From Roseateles hydrophilus (GTDB taxonomy: Bacteria; Pseudomonadota; Gammaproteobacteria; Burkholderiales; Burkholderiaceae_C), in contig NZ_JAPPUY010000001.1 of the NCBI RefSeq assembly GCF_026712245.1, positions 372,001 through 436,000 on the forward strand: DNA of 64,000 bases, given 5' to 3'. Position 1 is the stretch's first letter. Each line of letters opens with the position of its first letter. Positions 34,290 to 45,646 of this stretch are shown here, in pieces. Both the position numbers and the translations under genes were made by a program. The notes under the pieces are model-generated. The model was not told the origin of the DNA. It saw only the letters and a list, made by a program, of their open reading frames with translations, and ran no database searches.

Positions 34290-36515
34290 ATGAAGATCCT
34301 CATGTCCTTGCTGGCCGCGGCCTGCGCCACGAGCGCCGCCCTGGCCCAGACCCCCGCCCTCACTCTCGAACGTCTCACTGCCGACCCACCGCTGGCCGGC
34401 CGCCTGCCGCGTCAGGCGGAGATCTCGCCCGGTGGCCAGTGGGTCAGCTTTCTGCGCCCGTCGCAGGCCGACAGCGAGGTGCTGGAGCTGTGGGCGCAGC
34501 CGGCTGCTGGCGGTGAGCCCCGCAAGCTGGTGGCCGCCGCAGACCTGTTGGGCGGCGCCGAGCAGAAGCTCTCCGAGGCCGAGAAGATGGCGCTGGAGCG
34601 CAAGCGCATCACGCAGCGCGGCATCACCGGCTACCAGTGGTGCGGTGGTGACGACAGCGCGCTGCTGTTTCCGCTGTCGGGTGACCTTTACCTGGTGCGT
34701 CTCACAGCGGGCGGCCCGCAGGCCCACAAGCTCGCGCTGCCGGCCGGTGCGCCCAAGCAGGATGCCCGCTGCGCGGCCGACGGCCAGCGCCTGGCCTATG
34801 TGCAGGGCGGCAACCTGTTCACCGTGTCGCTGGCTGCCGGCAGCGCGCCGCGCCAGCTGACGCGCGACGGCAGCGCCACGCTCTCCTGGGGCCTGGCCGA
34901 CTTCATCGCGGCCGAGGAGCTGTCACGCCAGCGCGGTTATTGGTGGAGCAAGGACGGCAAGTCGCTGCTGGCGCTGCGCGTGGACGAAGCCGGCGTGGCG
35001 CTCAAGACGCGGGCACAGATCTTTGCCGACCGCACTGCCATGACCGAGCAGCGCTACCCGGCGGCCGGTGCGGCCAATGCCCAGGTCCGCGCCTTCGTCA
35101 TCGACGCGGCCACCGGCCGGCAGCGTGCGCTGCCGCTGCCTGCGCAGGCCGAGTACATCGCGCGCGCCGGCTGGTTTGCCGACGGCACGCCCTGGCTGCA
35201 ATGGTTCACGCGCGACCAGACCCGCCTCACGCTGACCGAGTTCAAGCCGGCAGCCGGTGGTGCAATGGCCCCACGCGACATCACCGCCGAGATCGACCCC
35301 GCCTGGGTCGAGGTGCACGACGACCTCATCGAGACGCCGCGCGGGCTGTTGTGGTCCAGCGAGGCTTCGGGCCGGCGCCAGCTACTGCTGCTCGACCGCG
35401 CCAGTGGCGCACGCACGCCGCTCACGCAGATGACCGAGCCGGTGGACCATGCCGTGTGTGCCAGCGCCGACACGGTGGTGTTTGCGGCTGCTGGCGACCG
35501 CGGCCGCGCGCAGGAGCTCTACAGCCTGCCGCTGGCCGGCGGCCGCCCGCAGCCGCTGGCCGGCGCCGGCAACCGCCAGTGGCGCGATGCCAAGGCCGAT
35601 GCCGCGTGCAAACAGCTGCTGGTGATGCGCTCGGCCTGGGGCGAGCCGCCCCGGCTGGAGCTGCGCACGCTGGGCAGCGCCGATGCCATCGCGCTGCGGG
35701 GCGATGCGCCGTCGCCGCAGCTGCGCGACTACACCAACCTGCCGCTGGCGCTGGACCTCACCGCTGCCGACGGCCGCACGCCGCTGAACGCCTTCTTCTT
35801 CCCGGCGCAGGATGGTCGGCCCGGCAAGCACCCCGTCATCGTGATGGCTTACGGCGGCCCCGGTGCCGCCACGGTGAACTGGGGCTGGGGCCGCGACATG
35901 CCGCTGATCGCCTACTGGCAGCAGCGCGGCTACGGCGTCATGACGCTGGACACCCGCGGCATGCAGCACCGTGACCGCGACTTCACCCGCGCCCATCACC
36001 GTGCCTTCGGCAAGACCGAGCTGGCCGACCTGTTCGCGGCCGTGCGCCAGCTGCCGGGCCGCGTGCCGGGCGTGGACGCCGAGCGCATCGGCTTCTTCGG
36101 CTGGAGCTACGGCGGCTTCCTGGGCGCACGGGCCATGCTGGATGCGGACACGCCGTTCGCCGCCGCCGTGGCCGTGGCGCCGGTGACCGACTGGACGCTC
36201 TACGACACCGCCTACACCGAGCGTTATCTCGGCATGCCGGACGGTGGCAAGGCCGAGCCCTATGCCAGCGCCCACCTGCCGTCGCGCGCCGCGCTGCTGG
36301 CCAAGCCCTTGCTGCTGGTGCATGGCACGGCTGACGACAACGTGCTGTTCGACCACACGCTGCAACTCGTCGAGGCGCTGCAGAACGCCGGCAAGACCTT
36401 CGACCTGCAGATCTACCCCGGCAAGGCGCACGGCATCGCCGGGCGAGCGGCTCGCCTGCACCTCTATCGCACGATGGACGCCTTCTTCCAGCGCCACCTG
36501 GCGCCTGCGCGGTGA
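34290..36515 (+). CDS. Exported dipeptidyl peptidase IV-like serine peptidase (S9 family)
   Basis: A 741-residue peptidase with signal peptide MKILMSLLAAACATSAALA, so periplasmic or secreted. Residues about 30-480 form the beta-propeller (DPPIV N-terminal type, with repeated SPDG-like blades and the GLADFIAAEELSR acidic motif that holds the substrate amino group). The hydrolase domain has the nucleophile in GWSYGG, then the acid in GTADDNVLF and the His in GKAHGI. It would remove N-terminal dipeptides, often after Pro or Ala. An ATG three codons upstream (34281) is an equal choice. The stop overlaps the next start (GTGA). Confidence 0.92.
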   Translation: MKILMSLLAAACATSAALAQTPALTLERLTADPPLAGRLPRQAEISPGGQWVSFLRPSQADSEVLELWAQPAAGGEPRKLVAAADLLGGAEQKLSEAEKMALERKRITQRGITGYQWCGGDDSALLFPLSGDLYLVRLTAGGPQAHKLALPAGAPKQDARCAADGQRLAYVQGGNLFTVSLAAGSAPRQLTRDGSATLSWGLADFIAAEELSRQRGYWWSKDGKSLLALRVDEAGVALKTRAQIFADRTAMTEQRYPAAGAANAQVRAFVIDAATGRQRALPLPAQAEYIARAGWFADGTPWLQWFTRDQTRLTLTEFKPAAGGAMAPRDITAEIDPAWVEVHDDLIETPRGLLWSSEASGRRQLLLLDRASGARTPLTQMTEPVDHAVCASADTVVFAAAGDRGRAQELYSLPLAGGRPQPLAGAGNRQWRDAKADAACKQLLVMRSAWGEPPRLELRTLGSADAIALRGDAPSPQLRDYTNLPLALDLTAADGRTPLNAFFFPAQDGRPGKHPVIVMAYGGPGAATVNWGWGRDMPLIAYWQQRGYGVMTLDTRGMQHRDRDFTRAHHRAFGKTELADLFAAVRQLPGRVPGVDAERIGFFGWSYGGFLGARAMLDADTPFAAAVAVAPVTDWTLYDTAYTERYLGMPDGGKAEPYASAHLPSRAALLAKPLLLVHGTADDNVLFDHTLQLVEALQNAGKTFDLQIYPGKAHGIAGRAARLHLYRTMDAFFQRHLAPAR

Positions 36516-36856
36516 GCCTGGTCTATTCGACCGACTTCGGCCGGGCCTGCCCCGGCTGCGGCCAGCCCGTGGCGCAGTGCGCTTGCAAGGCCAAGGCACG
36601 GCCGGCGGGCGATGGCATCGTGCGCGTGCGCCGCGAGACGGCCGGCCGCAAGGGCAAGGGCGTGACTGCCGTGCTGGGGCTGCCGCTGGACGACGCGGCG
36701 CTGACGGCGCTGGCCAAGCAGCTCAAGGCGCTGTGCGGCAGCGGCGGCACGGCCAAGGATGGCGTCATCGAGATCCAGGGCGATCACCTGGAGAAGGTCG
36801 TCGCCTGGCTGCAGGCCCGGCCCGAGGGCTGGACCGTCAAGCGCGCGGGCGGCTGA
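36512..36856 (+). CDS. SUI1/eIF1-like translation factor (YciH family)
   Basis: A 114-residue protein with an N-terminal Cys-rich segment (RACPGCGQPVAQCACK) and a SUI1 domain (VRRETAGRKGKGVTAVLGL, then GSGGTAKDGVIEIQGDHLEK). It resembles bacterial YciH, which can affect start-codon selection on the 30S ribosome in vitro. The start is GTG overlapping the upstream stop. It closes the ygjP-dusC-peptidase run. Confidence 0.9.
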   Translation: MSLVYSTDFGRACPGCGQPVAQCACKAKARPAGDGIVRVRRETAGRKGKGVTAVLGLPLDDAALTALAKQLKALCGSGGTAKDGVIEIQGDHLEKVVAWLQARPEGWTVKRAGG

Positions 36857-36865
36857 AGTCGCTGC

Positions 36866-37387
36866 TCAGCGCGGCTGCTGCCTGGCGCGTTCGCGGGCGA
36901 GGAAGTTGGCCTGGTCGCGGTCGCGCTCGCGCTGCACGCGGGCGTCGCGCGTCTCCCACTCGCCACAGGCGAAGTAGGAGCCGCCGAACAGCCAGCTCAG
37001 CAGGCTGCTGTCGTCCAGCGCCCGGCCTTCGCCGCCCGTGCACAGCAGGGCCGCCTTGGAGTTGCTCTGGGCCGCCAGCGCGTCCTGCACCAGCATGGAC
37101 CGCGACAACAGCACGGTGGCCGGCATGGCGATGGCCAGCAGCAGCCCGCCGATGACCACCCCCTTGGCCCAGCCGGGCAGGCCGTCCTGCGCGGTCGGCG
37201 CCCCTTGAGCGCGCGGTCCCGAGGCCGGCCGGGGGCGCGCCGCCGCGATGGGCACACCCGCCTTGGGCGCCGGGCTGGCGGACGCGGGAGTACCGGTCAG
37301 CGTGCCGCCCTCCAGCACGCGGGCGCGGGCCGAGGTGGGGGGATCGATGGCTTGGGTGGGCGGGAAGGACTGCGTGACGGTGGGCAT
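36866..37387 (-). CDS. Uncharacterised single-pass membrane protein
   Basis: A 173-residue protein I do not recognise. Residues 1-70 are Pro/Ala/Thr-rich and probably disordered in the cytoplasm. One hydrophobic helix follows (GWAKGVVIGGLLLAIAMPAT), then a segment with two Cys (ALLCTGGEG, SYFACGEWE) and a charged C-terminal helix (RVQRERDRDQANFLARERAR). The ATG at 37387 gives this layout; a longer open frame upstream is antisense to dbpA and was rejected. It converges on the yciH-like gene and diverges from dbpA. Confidence 0.6.
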   Translation of the reverse strand: MPTVTQSFPPTQAIDPPTSARARVLEGGTLTGTPASASPAPKAGVPIAAARPRPASGPRAQGAPTAQDGLPGWAKGVVIGGLLLAIAMPATVLLSRSMLVQDALAAQSNSKAALLCTGGEGRALDDSSLLSWLFGGSYFACGEWETRDARVQRERDRDQANFLARERARQQPR

Positions 37388-37516
37388 GCTCGGAGCCAGA
37401 TGGTGCGCCGCAACAAATGCTAGGCAGGCGGTTTTTCGGCAGCAGTGACCAATTGCAAGCGTCCTGAACGCGCGGGCCTCCTGTGCGGAAGAAGTCACAG
37501 CCTCGACAATCCGGCG

Positions 37517-38917
37517 ATGAACGACATTGCCTTCTCCACATTGCCGCTGAGCCCTGCCATGCTGGCCAACCTCGACCAGCTGGGCTACGCGCAGATGACG
37601 CCCATCCAGGCCGCCAGCCTGCCGCTGGCCCTCGCGGGACGCGACGTCATCGGCGAGGCGCAGACCGGCTCCGGCAAGACGGCGGCCTTCGCGCTCGCGC
37701 TGCTGCACCGCCTGAAGGCCGACCTGCCGCGCGTGCAGGCGCTGGTGCTGGCACCCACGCGCGAGCTGGCCGACCAGGTCACGCAGGAGATCCGCCGTCT
37801 GGCGCGCGCGGCCGACAACATCAAGGTGCTGAGCCTGTGCGGCGGCAGCCCCATGAAGCCGCAGATCGAGAGCCTGTCCTTCGGCGCCCACATTGCCGTT
37901 GGCACGCCCGGCCGCCTCATCGACCACCTGGAGCGCGGCACGCTGGACCTGTCGGCGCTGAACACGCTGGTGCTGGACGAGGCCGACCGCATGCTGGACA
38001 TGGGGTTCCTGGACGACATCAAGGCCATCGCCAAGCGCGCACCGGCCAACCGCCAGACGCTGCTGTTCTCGGCCACCTTCCCCGACGGCGTGAAGGACAT
38101 CGCGCAGAAGTTCATGCGCGATCCGCAGACGGTGCAGGTGGCCGGCGCCACCAGCGCCGCCGCGTCCACCATCCGCCAGATCGCCTACGAGGTGACCGAG
38201 GCCCAGCGCCTGGACGCCGTGCCGCGCCTGCTGCGCGCCTTCCGGCCCGAGTCGACGATTGCCTTCTGCAACACCAAGCAGCAGTGCCGCGACCTGGAGC
38301 AGGTGCTGGCCGCGCAGGGCTTCATCGCGCTGGCGCTGCATGGCGACCTGGAGCAGCGCGACCGCGACCAGGTGCTGATCCAGTTCGCCAACCGCAGCGC
38401 CTCCGTGCTCGTGGCTACCGACGTGGCCGCCCGGGGCCTGGACATCGCCAACCTGGCCTGCGTCATCAACGTGGACATCAGCGCCGATGTGGAGCAGCAC
38501 GTGCACCGCATCGGCCGCACCGGCCGCGTAGGCGCTGAGGGGCTGGCGCTGAGCCTGGCCAGCCTGGACGAGATGGGCCGGGTCGGCCGCATCGAGCAGC
38601 TGCAGGGCGCCGAGTTCAAATGGCAGCCGCTGGACGGCGTGCAGGACGCACCCGGCGCCCCGCTGCTGCCGGCCATGGACACGCTGCAGATTCTCGGCGG
38701 CCGCAAGGAGAAGATCCGCCCCGGCGACATCCTGGGGGCGCTGACCGGTGAGGCGGGCTTCACGGCGGCGCAGATCGGCAAGATCAACGTCACCGACTTC
38801 CACAGTTACGTGGCCGTGCAGCGCAGCATCGCCGCTGAAGCGGTGCGCCGCCTGTCCGCCGGCAAGCTCAAGGGCCGCAAGGTCAAGGTGCGGCGCCTGG
38901 CCGACCTGCAGGACTGA
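37517..38917 (+). CDS. dbpA: ATP-dependent RNA helicase DbpA
   Basis: DbpA is a DEAD-box helicase that acts on 23S rRNA (hairpin 92) during large-subunit assembly. The 466-residue protein has the Q motif (LGYAQMTPIQAASLP), Walker A AQTGSGKT (48-55), PTRELA, VLDEADRMLDMGF, SATFP, and HRIGRTGR in the second RecA domain. After residue 390 comes the DbpA-type RNA-binding domain (LGGRKEKIRPGDILGALTGE), which separates it from RhlE and SrmB. It stands alone on the plus strand. Confidence 0.95.
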   Translation: MNDIAFSTLPLSPAMLANLDQLGYAQMTPIQAASLPLALAGRDVIGEAQTGSGKTAAFALALLHRLKADLPRVQALVLAPTRELADQVTQEIRRLARAADNIKVLSLCGGSPMKPQIESLSFGAHIAVGTPGRLIDHLERGTLDLSALNTLVLDEADRMLDMGFLDDIKAIAKRAPANRQTLLFSATFPDGVKDIAQKFMRDPQTVQVAGATSAAASTIRQIAYEVTEAQRLDAVPRLLRAFRPESTIAFCNTKQQCRDLEQVLAAQGFIALALHGDLEQRDRDQVLIQFANRSASVLVATDVAARGLDIANLACVINVDISADVEQHVHRIGRTGRVGAEGLALSLASLDEMGRVGRIEQLQGAEFKWQPLDGVQDAPGAPLLPAMDTLQILGGRKEKIRPGDILGALTGEAGFTAAQIGKINVTDFHSYVAVQRSIAAEAVRRLSAGKLKGRKVKVRRLADLQD

Positions 38918-38993
38918 CGGCCTGTTCGAGCGGCCGGCGCGCAAGACAGCACCCCCGTGGCGGGCTACAGTGGCTGCCAAGCGAGGCTGAACC

Positions 38994-39881
38994 ATGCCGC
39001 ATCGACGCTGTTGGCTGCTGGGACTGGGTGGGCTGCTGCTCGGGGCGGCCGTGCCGGCTCGCGCGCAGGCATTGACCATCACGCTGCGCGCGCCCGACAG
39101 CCCCACCGACCTGCGCAACGCCTACGTCCGCGACGCGGTGCAGCTGGCGCTGGACAAGACGCTGGCCACCGACGGGCCGTACCGGCTGCAGCTGTCCCGG
39201 CAGATGAACAAGCGGCGTGCGCTGCTGGAGGCGGCGCAGCAGGCGGCGCCGAATTTCCTCATCGCCACGGGCCCGGAGGCGGGCCGCGCGGCCGGCCTGG
39301 TGCCGGTGCTGTTCCCCATCCACCTGGGCGTGAACCGTTACCGCGTCTGCTTCGTGCACGCGGCGCGCCAGGCCCGGGTGCGCGAGGCCGACACGCTGGC
39401 CGAGGTGGCGCGGCTGCGCCATGTGCAGGGCCGGGGCTGGGCGGACGTGGACATCCTGCGCGCCAATGGCTTCACGGTCGAAGAGGTCAACACCTACGAG
39501 GCCCTGTTCCAGATGGTGGCGTTGGGCCGTGCGGACCTGTTCTGCCGCAGCGTGCTGGAGGTGGGCCAGGAGTGGCAGGCCCGCGCCGGGCTGCGCGGGC
39601 TGGCGTTGGATGACGGGCTGATGCTGGTCTACGACCTGCCGCAGTACCTCTACACCCACCCGGGCAATCAGGCGGTCATCGAGCGGCTTTCGCGTGGCCT
39701 GCGGCTGGCCCATGCCGATGGGTCGCTGCAAGCCCTGCTGCGCCAGCACCTGCAGCCGTCACTGGCCCTGCTGAACCTCGGGCAGCGGCGGCAGCTGGCG
39801 CTGACGCTGCCGTCGCCGTCCGTGGCGGAGATGGACGATCGGCCCTTTCAGCTCGACCTGTTGCGCCCGGTCTCGCGCTGA
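38994..39881 (+). CDS. Periplasmic solute-binding-like protein, orphan
   Basis: A 295-residue exported protein with a signal peptide (CWLLGLGGLLLGAAVPARAQ) and the general look of a type 2 periplasmic binding fold (VVNTYEALFQMVALGRADLF-like central segment at about 162-185). Such stand-alone proteins related to amino-acid ABC binding proteins are frequent in Burkholderiales. No permease or ATPase gene is adjacent, so transport is unproven and a sensory role is possible. Confidence 0.7.
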   Translation: MPHRRCWLLGLGGLLLGAAVPARAQALTITLRAPDSPTDLRNAYVRDAVQLALDKTLATDGPYRLQLSRQMNKRRALLEAAQQAAPNFLIATGPEAGRAAGLVPVLFPIHLGVNRYRVCFVHAARQARVREADTLAEVARLRHVQGRGWADVDILRANGFTVEEVNTYEALFQMVALGRADLFCRSVLEVGQEWQARAGLRGLALDDGLMLVYDLPQYLYTHPGNQAVIERLSRGLRLAHADGSLQALLRQHLQPSLALLNLGQRRQLALTLPSPSVAEMDDRPFQLDLLRPVSR

Positions 39882-39997
39882 TCCGTGACATCCGGCGCGC
39901 GCCCCGCCAGACGCGGGGGTGAGGGCGGCGGCCTGCGACCTTTGCACGCGCAAGTCGCGATGAGCGCACCTAGTCTGGAGGCAAGACGAGGTGCCCC

Positions 39998-40210
39998 ATG
40001 AACTCACGCCCCATGCCGTTGATGCTCGAGCACTACGAGCTGCGCTTTGAATCGCTGTTCCAGGCCGGGCGCGCGCTGGCCTTTCCGTGCGATGCGCAGG
40101 GCGGCGTGCTGCTGGATGCGCTCAGCGAGCAGGCGCGCCAGAACTACCTGTTCGCCCGGGCCGTGGTGGGGCGGGACTACGCCACGCCCATCGTGCTGCG
40201 CCGGCGTTGA
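39998..40210 (+). CDS. Small uncharacterised protein
   Basis: A 70-residue soluble protein: LMLEHYELRFESLFQAGRAL, AFPCDAQGGVLLDALSEQAR, then QNYLFARAVVGRDYATPIVL and RRR. I recognise no domain. The text is conserved-looking and codon use is normal for the region. A GGAGG lies 19 bases upstream and a nearer GAGG lies eight bases before the ATG. It converges on glnS with 12 bases between stops. Confidence 0.65.
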   Translation: MNSRPMPLMLEHYELRFESLFQAGRALAFPCDAQGGVLLDALSEQARQNYLFARAVVGRDYATPIVLRRR

Positions 40211-40222
40211 GCCGGCGCCGAC

Positions 40223-41986
<1,764 letters not shown>

Positions 41987-42058
41987 CGGCGGGCTCTGGA
42001 AACGGACGCGGGCCGCGTGGCGGCCCGCAATGATGGCGGCGATTTTAAGGAGTGCCGG

Positions 42059-42847
42059 CTACTGCGGCTTGAAACGGCTCGCGTGCACGCGGCTGACCGT
42101 CAGCGTCTCCGGCCGGTTGCGCAGCGTCAGCAGCACCGTGCCGTTGTCCTGGCGCTGGGCGCGGGCCACGGCGTCGATGTGGACCACGGTGGAGCGGTGG
42201 ACCTGCCAGAAGCGCCCGGCGTCCAGCTGCGGCAGCAGCTCGCGCAGCGACAGGCGCACCCAGTAGTCGCGCTGCGCGGTCACGGCGCGCACGTACTTGT
42301 CGGCGGCCTCCAGGTAGACGATGTCCTCCACCGGCACCAGCTCAACCGCGTCGCCCACGGCGGCCTGCAGGTGGCGCATGCGCGGCGCGGGGGCGACGGC
42401 CTGGCTGAGCAGCTGGTGCAGCGAGGCCAGCGTCGCAGCACCGTGCTCGGGCTCGGCCAGCCGTGCCTGCAGGCGCTCGGCACAACGGGCGAGACGCTCG
42501 GGCGTGACGGGCTTGAGCAGGTAGTCCGCCGCTGCCGCGTCAAAGGCCTGCAGCGCGTACTGGTCGTAGGCCGTCACGAACACGAACAAGGGCAGGGCGC
42601 CACCGTCTGCCGGCCAGTCCTCGGTGATGGCCTGTGCGGCCTCGAGGCCGGTCATGCCGGGCATGCGGATGTCCAGGAAGCACACGCGCGGTCGGTGCTG
42701 CAGCGCCAGCTCGACGGCTGCCGTGCCGCTGCCGGCCTGGGCGATGACGCGCAGCGCCGGCCAGGCGCTGGCGAGCTCGGCGCGCAGGTTGTCGGCCAGC
42801 AGCGGCTCGTCTTCGGCGATCAGGGCGGTTGTGATGGTGTCGGTCAT
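42059..42847 (-). CDS. LytTR-family response regulator
   Basis: A 262-residue regulator. The receiver domain has the acidic pocket AEDEP (11-15), the phosphoacceptor Asp59 in CFLDIRMPGMTG, and Lys in YLLKPV. The C-terminal LytTR DNA-binding domain (about 160-262) contains VEDIVYLEAADKYVRAVTAQ, WVRLSLRELLPQL and FWQVHRSTVVHID. It overlaps the sensor kinase gene upstream by four bases, so the pair forms one two-component system. Its target genes are not visible. Confidence 0.93.
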   Translation of the reverse strand: MTDTITTALIAEDEPLLADNLRAELASAWPALRVIAQAGSGTAAVELALQHRPRVCFLDIRMPGMTGLEAAQAITEDWPADGGALPLFVFVTAYDQYALQAFDAAAADYLLKPVTPERLARCAERLQARLAEPEHGAATLASLHQLLSQAVAPAPRMRHLQAAVGDAVELVPVEDIVYLEAADKYVRAVTAQRDYWVRLSLRELLPQLDAGRFWQVHRSTVVHIDAVARAQRQDNGTVLLTLRNRPETLTVSRVHASRFKPQ

Positions 42848-43920
42848 GCAGGCAGCTCGATGCGGGCCAGGCTGCCGCCGCCGGCCTGCGGGGTCAGCTC
42901 GAAGCGGGCGGCGTCGCCGTAGCGCTGGGCCAGGCGCTCGCGCACCTGCGTGAGGCCGAAACCCGTGCCGGTGCCGGCCACCGGTGCTTGCGTGGCCAGC
43001 CCGGCGCCGTTGTCGGCCACCTCCAGTGTCAGCCGCCGGCCCCGCAGCGCGGCGGACACGCGCAGCTCGCCACCGTCCACATGCGGCTCCAGGCCGTGCT
43101 GGATGGCGTTCTCCACCAGCGGCTGCAGCAGCAGCGGCGGCACGCCCAGGCCGGCCAGCGCGGCCGGCAGGTCCAGCCTCACGCGCAGCCGCGCGCCCAT
43201 GCGCAGCTGCATCAGCGCGAGGTAGTCCGACAGGCGCTCGAACTCCTCGGCCAGCGTGTGCTCGGTGCTGCGGCTGGCCAGCAGCGTGGCGCGCAGGTAG
43301 TCGATCAGGCGGTCCAGCATCTGCTGGGCCTCGTCGGGCCGCAGCTTGATGAGCACGCGCAGATGGGCCAGCGTGTTGAACAGCATGTGCGGCTCCAGCT
43401 GGCTTTGCAGCAGCGTCAGCTGTGCCTCGGCCGCCTGGCGCTCGGCCTGGGCCTGCTGCAGCCGGGCGGCGTTGAGCTTGTAGACGGCGAAGAAGAACAT
43501 CGACGACAGCAGCGACACCAGCAGCGTGAACGCCAGCGACAACGCGAAGCGCCGGTCCGTCAGGTCCCAGGGCAGGGTCGAGCGATTGCCGCTCAGCGTG
43601 TCGGCCAGCCACTGGCCGCCGGTGAAGCCCATCACCGAGCCCAGCAGCACGCAGGGCATCATCCAGACCCAGCCCACCCACACCTTGCGCGGCGCGGTCG
43701 GCGCGCCGTGCCAGCGTTGCAGCAGCCACTCCACGCCCTGCAGCAGCAGCGCGATGCAGGCCGAGATCTGCACGCCGATCGAGAACGAGTACAGCATGCT
43801 CATGGCGAACTGGCCGCCACGGATCAGGTAGTTCAGCAGGCCGACGATGACGCAGATGGCCACCGTGCCGCCGATGTGGATGGCCCAGTCGTGGCGCTGG
43901 GGTGAGGGCGTCGTGCTCAT
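42844..43920 (-). CDS. LytS/AlgZ-type membrane sensor histidine kinase
   Basis: A 358-residue kinase. Four hydrophobic segments span about residues 15-155 (GGTVAICVIVGLLNYLI and others), followed by a coiled helix (LQQAQAERQAAEAQLTLLQS) and the phosphoacceptor block QLEPHMLFNTLAHL, the His_kinase type found in LytS/AlgZ. The ATPase has ENAIQHGLEP as N box and DNGAGLATQ plus GTGTGFGLTQVRERL as G boxes. The ATG at 43920 is used; one six codons upstream is possible. The signal sensed is unknown. Confidence 0.92.
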   Translation of the reverse strand: MSTTPSPQRHDWAIHIGGTVAICVIVGLLNYLIRGGQFAMSMLYSFSIGVQISACIALLLQGVEWLLQRWHGAPTAPRKVWVGWVWMMPCVLLGSVMGFTGGQWLADTLSGNRSTLPWDLTDRRFALSLAFTLLVSLLSSMFFFAVYKLNAARLQQAQAERQAAEAQLTLLQSQLEPHMLFNTLAHLRVLIKLRPDEAQQMLDRLIDYLRATLLASRSTEHTLAEEFERLSDYLALMQLRMGARLRVRLDLPAALAGLGVPPLLLQPLVENAIQHGLEPHVDGGELRVSAALRGRRLTLEVADNGAGLATQAPVAGTGTGFGLTQVRERLAQRYGDAARFELTPQAGGGSLARIELPA

Positions 43921-44000
43921 GCCCTCAGCATCGCGCAAGCGCGTGGCAGGCGCCGCAGGCCTGCGACGGCCGGGCGCCCCGCGCCGCGAACGGGCTGCAC

Positions 44001-45569
44001 TCAGCGCCGGCGGCCACCGCCGCCCAGGATGCTGCCCAGCACGCCACGGATGATCTCGCGCCCCACCGCCGTGCCGATGCTGCGCATGGCGGACTGCGCC
44101 GCCGCCTCGGCCAGCCCCGGGCGCCGTCCACCGCGCGGGCCGGTGCTGCCGAACAGCACATCCTTGAGTCCACCCATCAGGCCGCCGCCGTCGGCCTCAG
44201 CTGGCGCCGGGGGCTGGGCGTTGCCGTGGCTGCCGGTGCCGGTGCCCTTGAAGACGGCACCAGCTTCCGCCGCCATGCCGCCGCCGGCCGGCGCCGCGGC
44301 CTTGCCGGTGAGCTTCTCGTAGGCCGACTCGCGGTCCAGCGGCTTCTCGTAGACCCCGGCCACCAGAGAGTTGGCGATCAGGGCCTGCCGTTGTTGCGGC
44401 GTGATGGGGCCGATCTGGCTGCCCGGCGGCAGCACGTACACGCGCTCGGTGACGCTCGGGCGGCCCTTGTCGTCCAGCAGGCTTACGAGCGCCTCGCCCA
44501 CGCCCAGCTCGGTGATGGCGGCTGCGATGTCCAGCCCCGGCTTGGCGCGCATGGTCTCGGCCGCGCTCTTGACGGCCTTCTGGTCGCGCGGCGTGAAGGC
44601 GCGCAGCGCGTGCTGCACGCGGTTGCCCAACTGGCCCAGCACGGCGTCGGGGATGTCCAGCGGGTTCTGCGTCACGAAGTACACGCCCACGCCCTTGGAG
44701 CGCACCAGCCGCACCACCAGCTCGATGCGCTCCACCAGCGCATCCGGCGCGTCCTTGAACAGCAGGTGGGCCTCGTCGAAGAAGAACACCAGCTTCGGCT
44801 TGTCCAGGTCGCCCACCTCGGGCAGCGTCTCGAACAGCTCGGACAGCATCCACAGCAGGAAGGTCGCGTACAGCCGCGGCGCATTCATCAGCTTGTCGGC
44901 GGCCAGCACGTTGATGACGCCCAGGCCCGACTCGGTTTGCATGAAGTCGGCGATGTTGAGCATGGGCTCGCCGAAGAACTTGTCCCCGCCCTGGGCCTCG
45001 ATCTGCAGCAGGCCGCGCTGGATGGCGCCCACGCTGGCGGCCGACACGTTGCCGTACTGCGTCGTGAACTGGCTGGCGTTGTCGCCCACGTGCTGCAGCA
45101 TGGCGCGCAGGTCCTTCAGGTCCAGCAGCAGCAGGCCGTGGTCGTCGGCGATCTTGAACACCATCTGCAGCACGCCGGCCTGGGTCTCGTTCAGCGCCAG
45201 CATGCGGCTCAAGAGCAGTGGGCCCATGTCCGACACCGTGGCCCGCACCGGGTGCCCCTGTTCGCCGAACACGTCCCACAGCGTCGTGGGGCAGGCGATC
45301 TTGTCGGGCGGCGCAATGCCGCGCTCCTTCAGCACGGCGAGCAGCTTCTCGCTGGGGTTGCCGGCCTGACTGATGCCGGTGAGGTCACCCTTCACGTCGG
45401 CCATGAAGACGGGCACGCCGATCCTGGAAAAGTTCTCGGCCAGGGTCTGCAGGCTGATGGTCTTGCCGGTGCCCGTGGCGCCGGTGATGAGGCCGTGGCG
45501 ATTGGCCAGCGCGGGCAGCAGCAGGCACTCGATGTCGCCATGGCGGGCCAGCAGGATCGGGTCGGTCAT
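44001..45569 (-). CDS. HerA/YjgR-like DUF853 ATPase
   Basis: A 522-residue P-loop ATPase of the YjgR (DUF853, helicase HerA-like) family. Walker A is TGATGTGKT (29-37) and Walker B is [34 protein letters not shown] block with a sensor Gln and arginine-finger-like [10 protein letters not shown] is typical. The C-terminal 80 residues are Gly/Ala-rich and variable. Biological function is not established; relatives translocate on DNA. It diverges from yebC over 77 bases. Confidence 0.88.
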   Translation of the reverse strand: MTDPILLARHGDIECLLLPALANRHGLITGATGTGKTISLQTLAENFSRIGVPVFMADVKGDLTGISQAGNPSEKLLAVLKERGIAPPDKIACPTTLWDVFGEQGHPVRATVSDMGPLLLSRMLALNETQAGVLQMVFKIADDHGLLLLDLKDLRAMLQHVGDNASQFTTQYGNVSAASVGAIQRGLLQIEAQGGDKFFGEPMLNIADFMQTESGLGVINVLAADKLMNAPRLYATFLLWMLSELFETLPEVGDLDKPKLVFFFDEAHLLFKDAPDALVERIELVVRLVRSKGVGVYFVTQNPLDIPDAVLGQLGNRVQHALRAFTPRDQKAVKSAAETMRAKPGLDIAAAITELGVGEALVSLLDDKGRPSVTERVYVLPPGSQIGPITPQQRQALIANSLVAGVYEKPLDRESAYEKLTGKAAAPAGGGMAAEAGAVFKGTGTGSHGNAQPPAPAEADGGGLMGGLKDVLFGSTGPRGGRRPGLAEAAAQSAMRSIGTAVGREIIRGVLGSILGGGGRRR

Positions 45570-45646
45570 GGACGCTCCTCTAAAATCACGTTTCTGCTAA
45601 CGATAAATCAGGCCGCTGCACTGTCAGACGGCCGGGAGCCGAACTT

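Noticed and set aside
37388-39118. N-terminal extension of the minus-strand protein at 36866-37387 to 750 residues
   Set aside because: The extension is antisense to dbpA and reads as low-complexity text. The ATG at 37387 gives a sensible protein.
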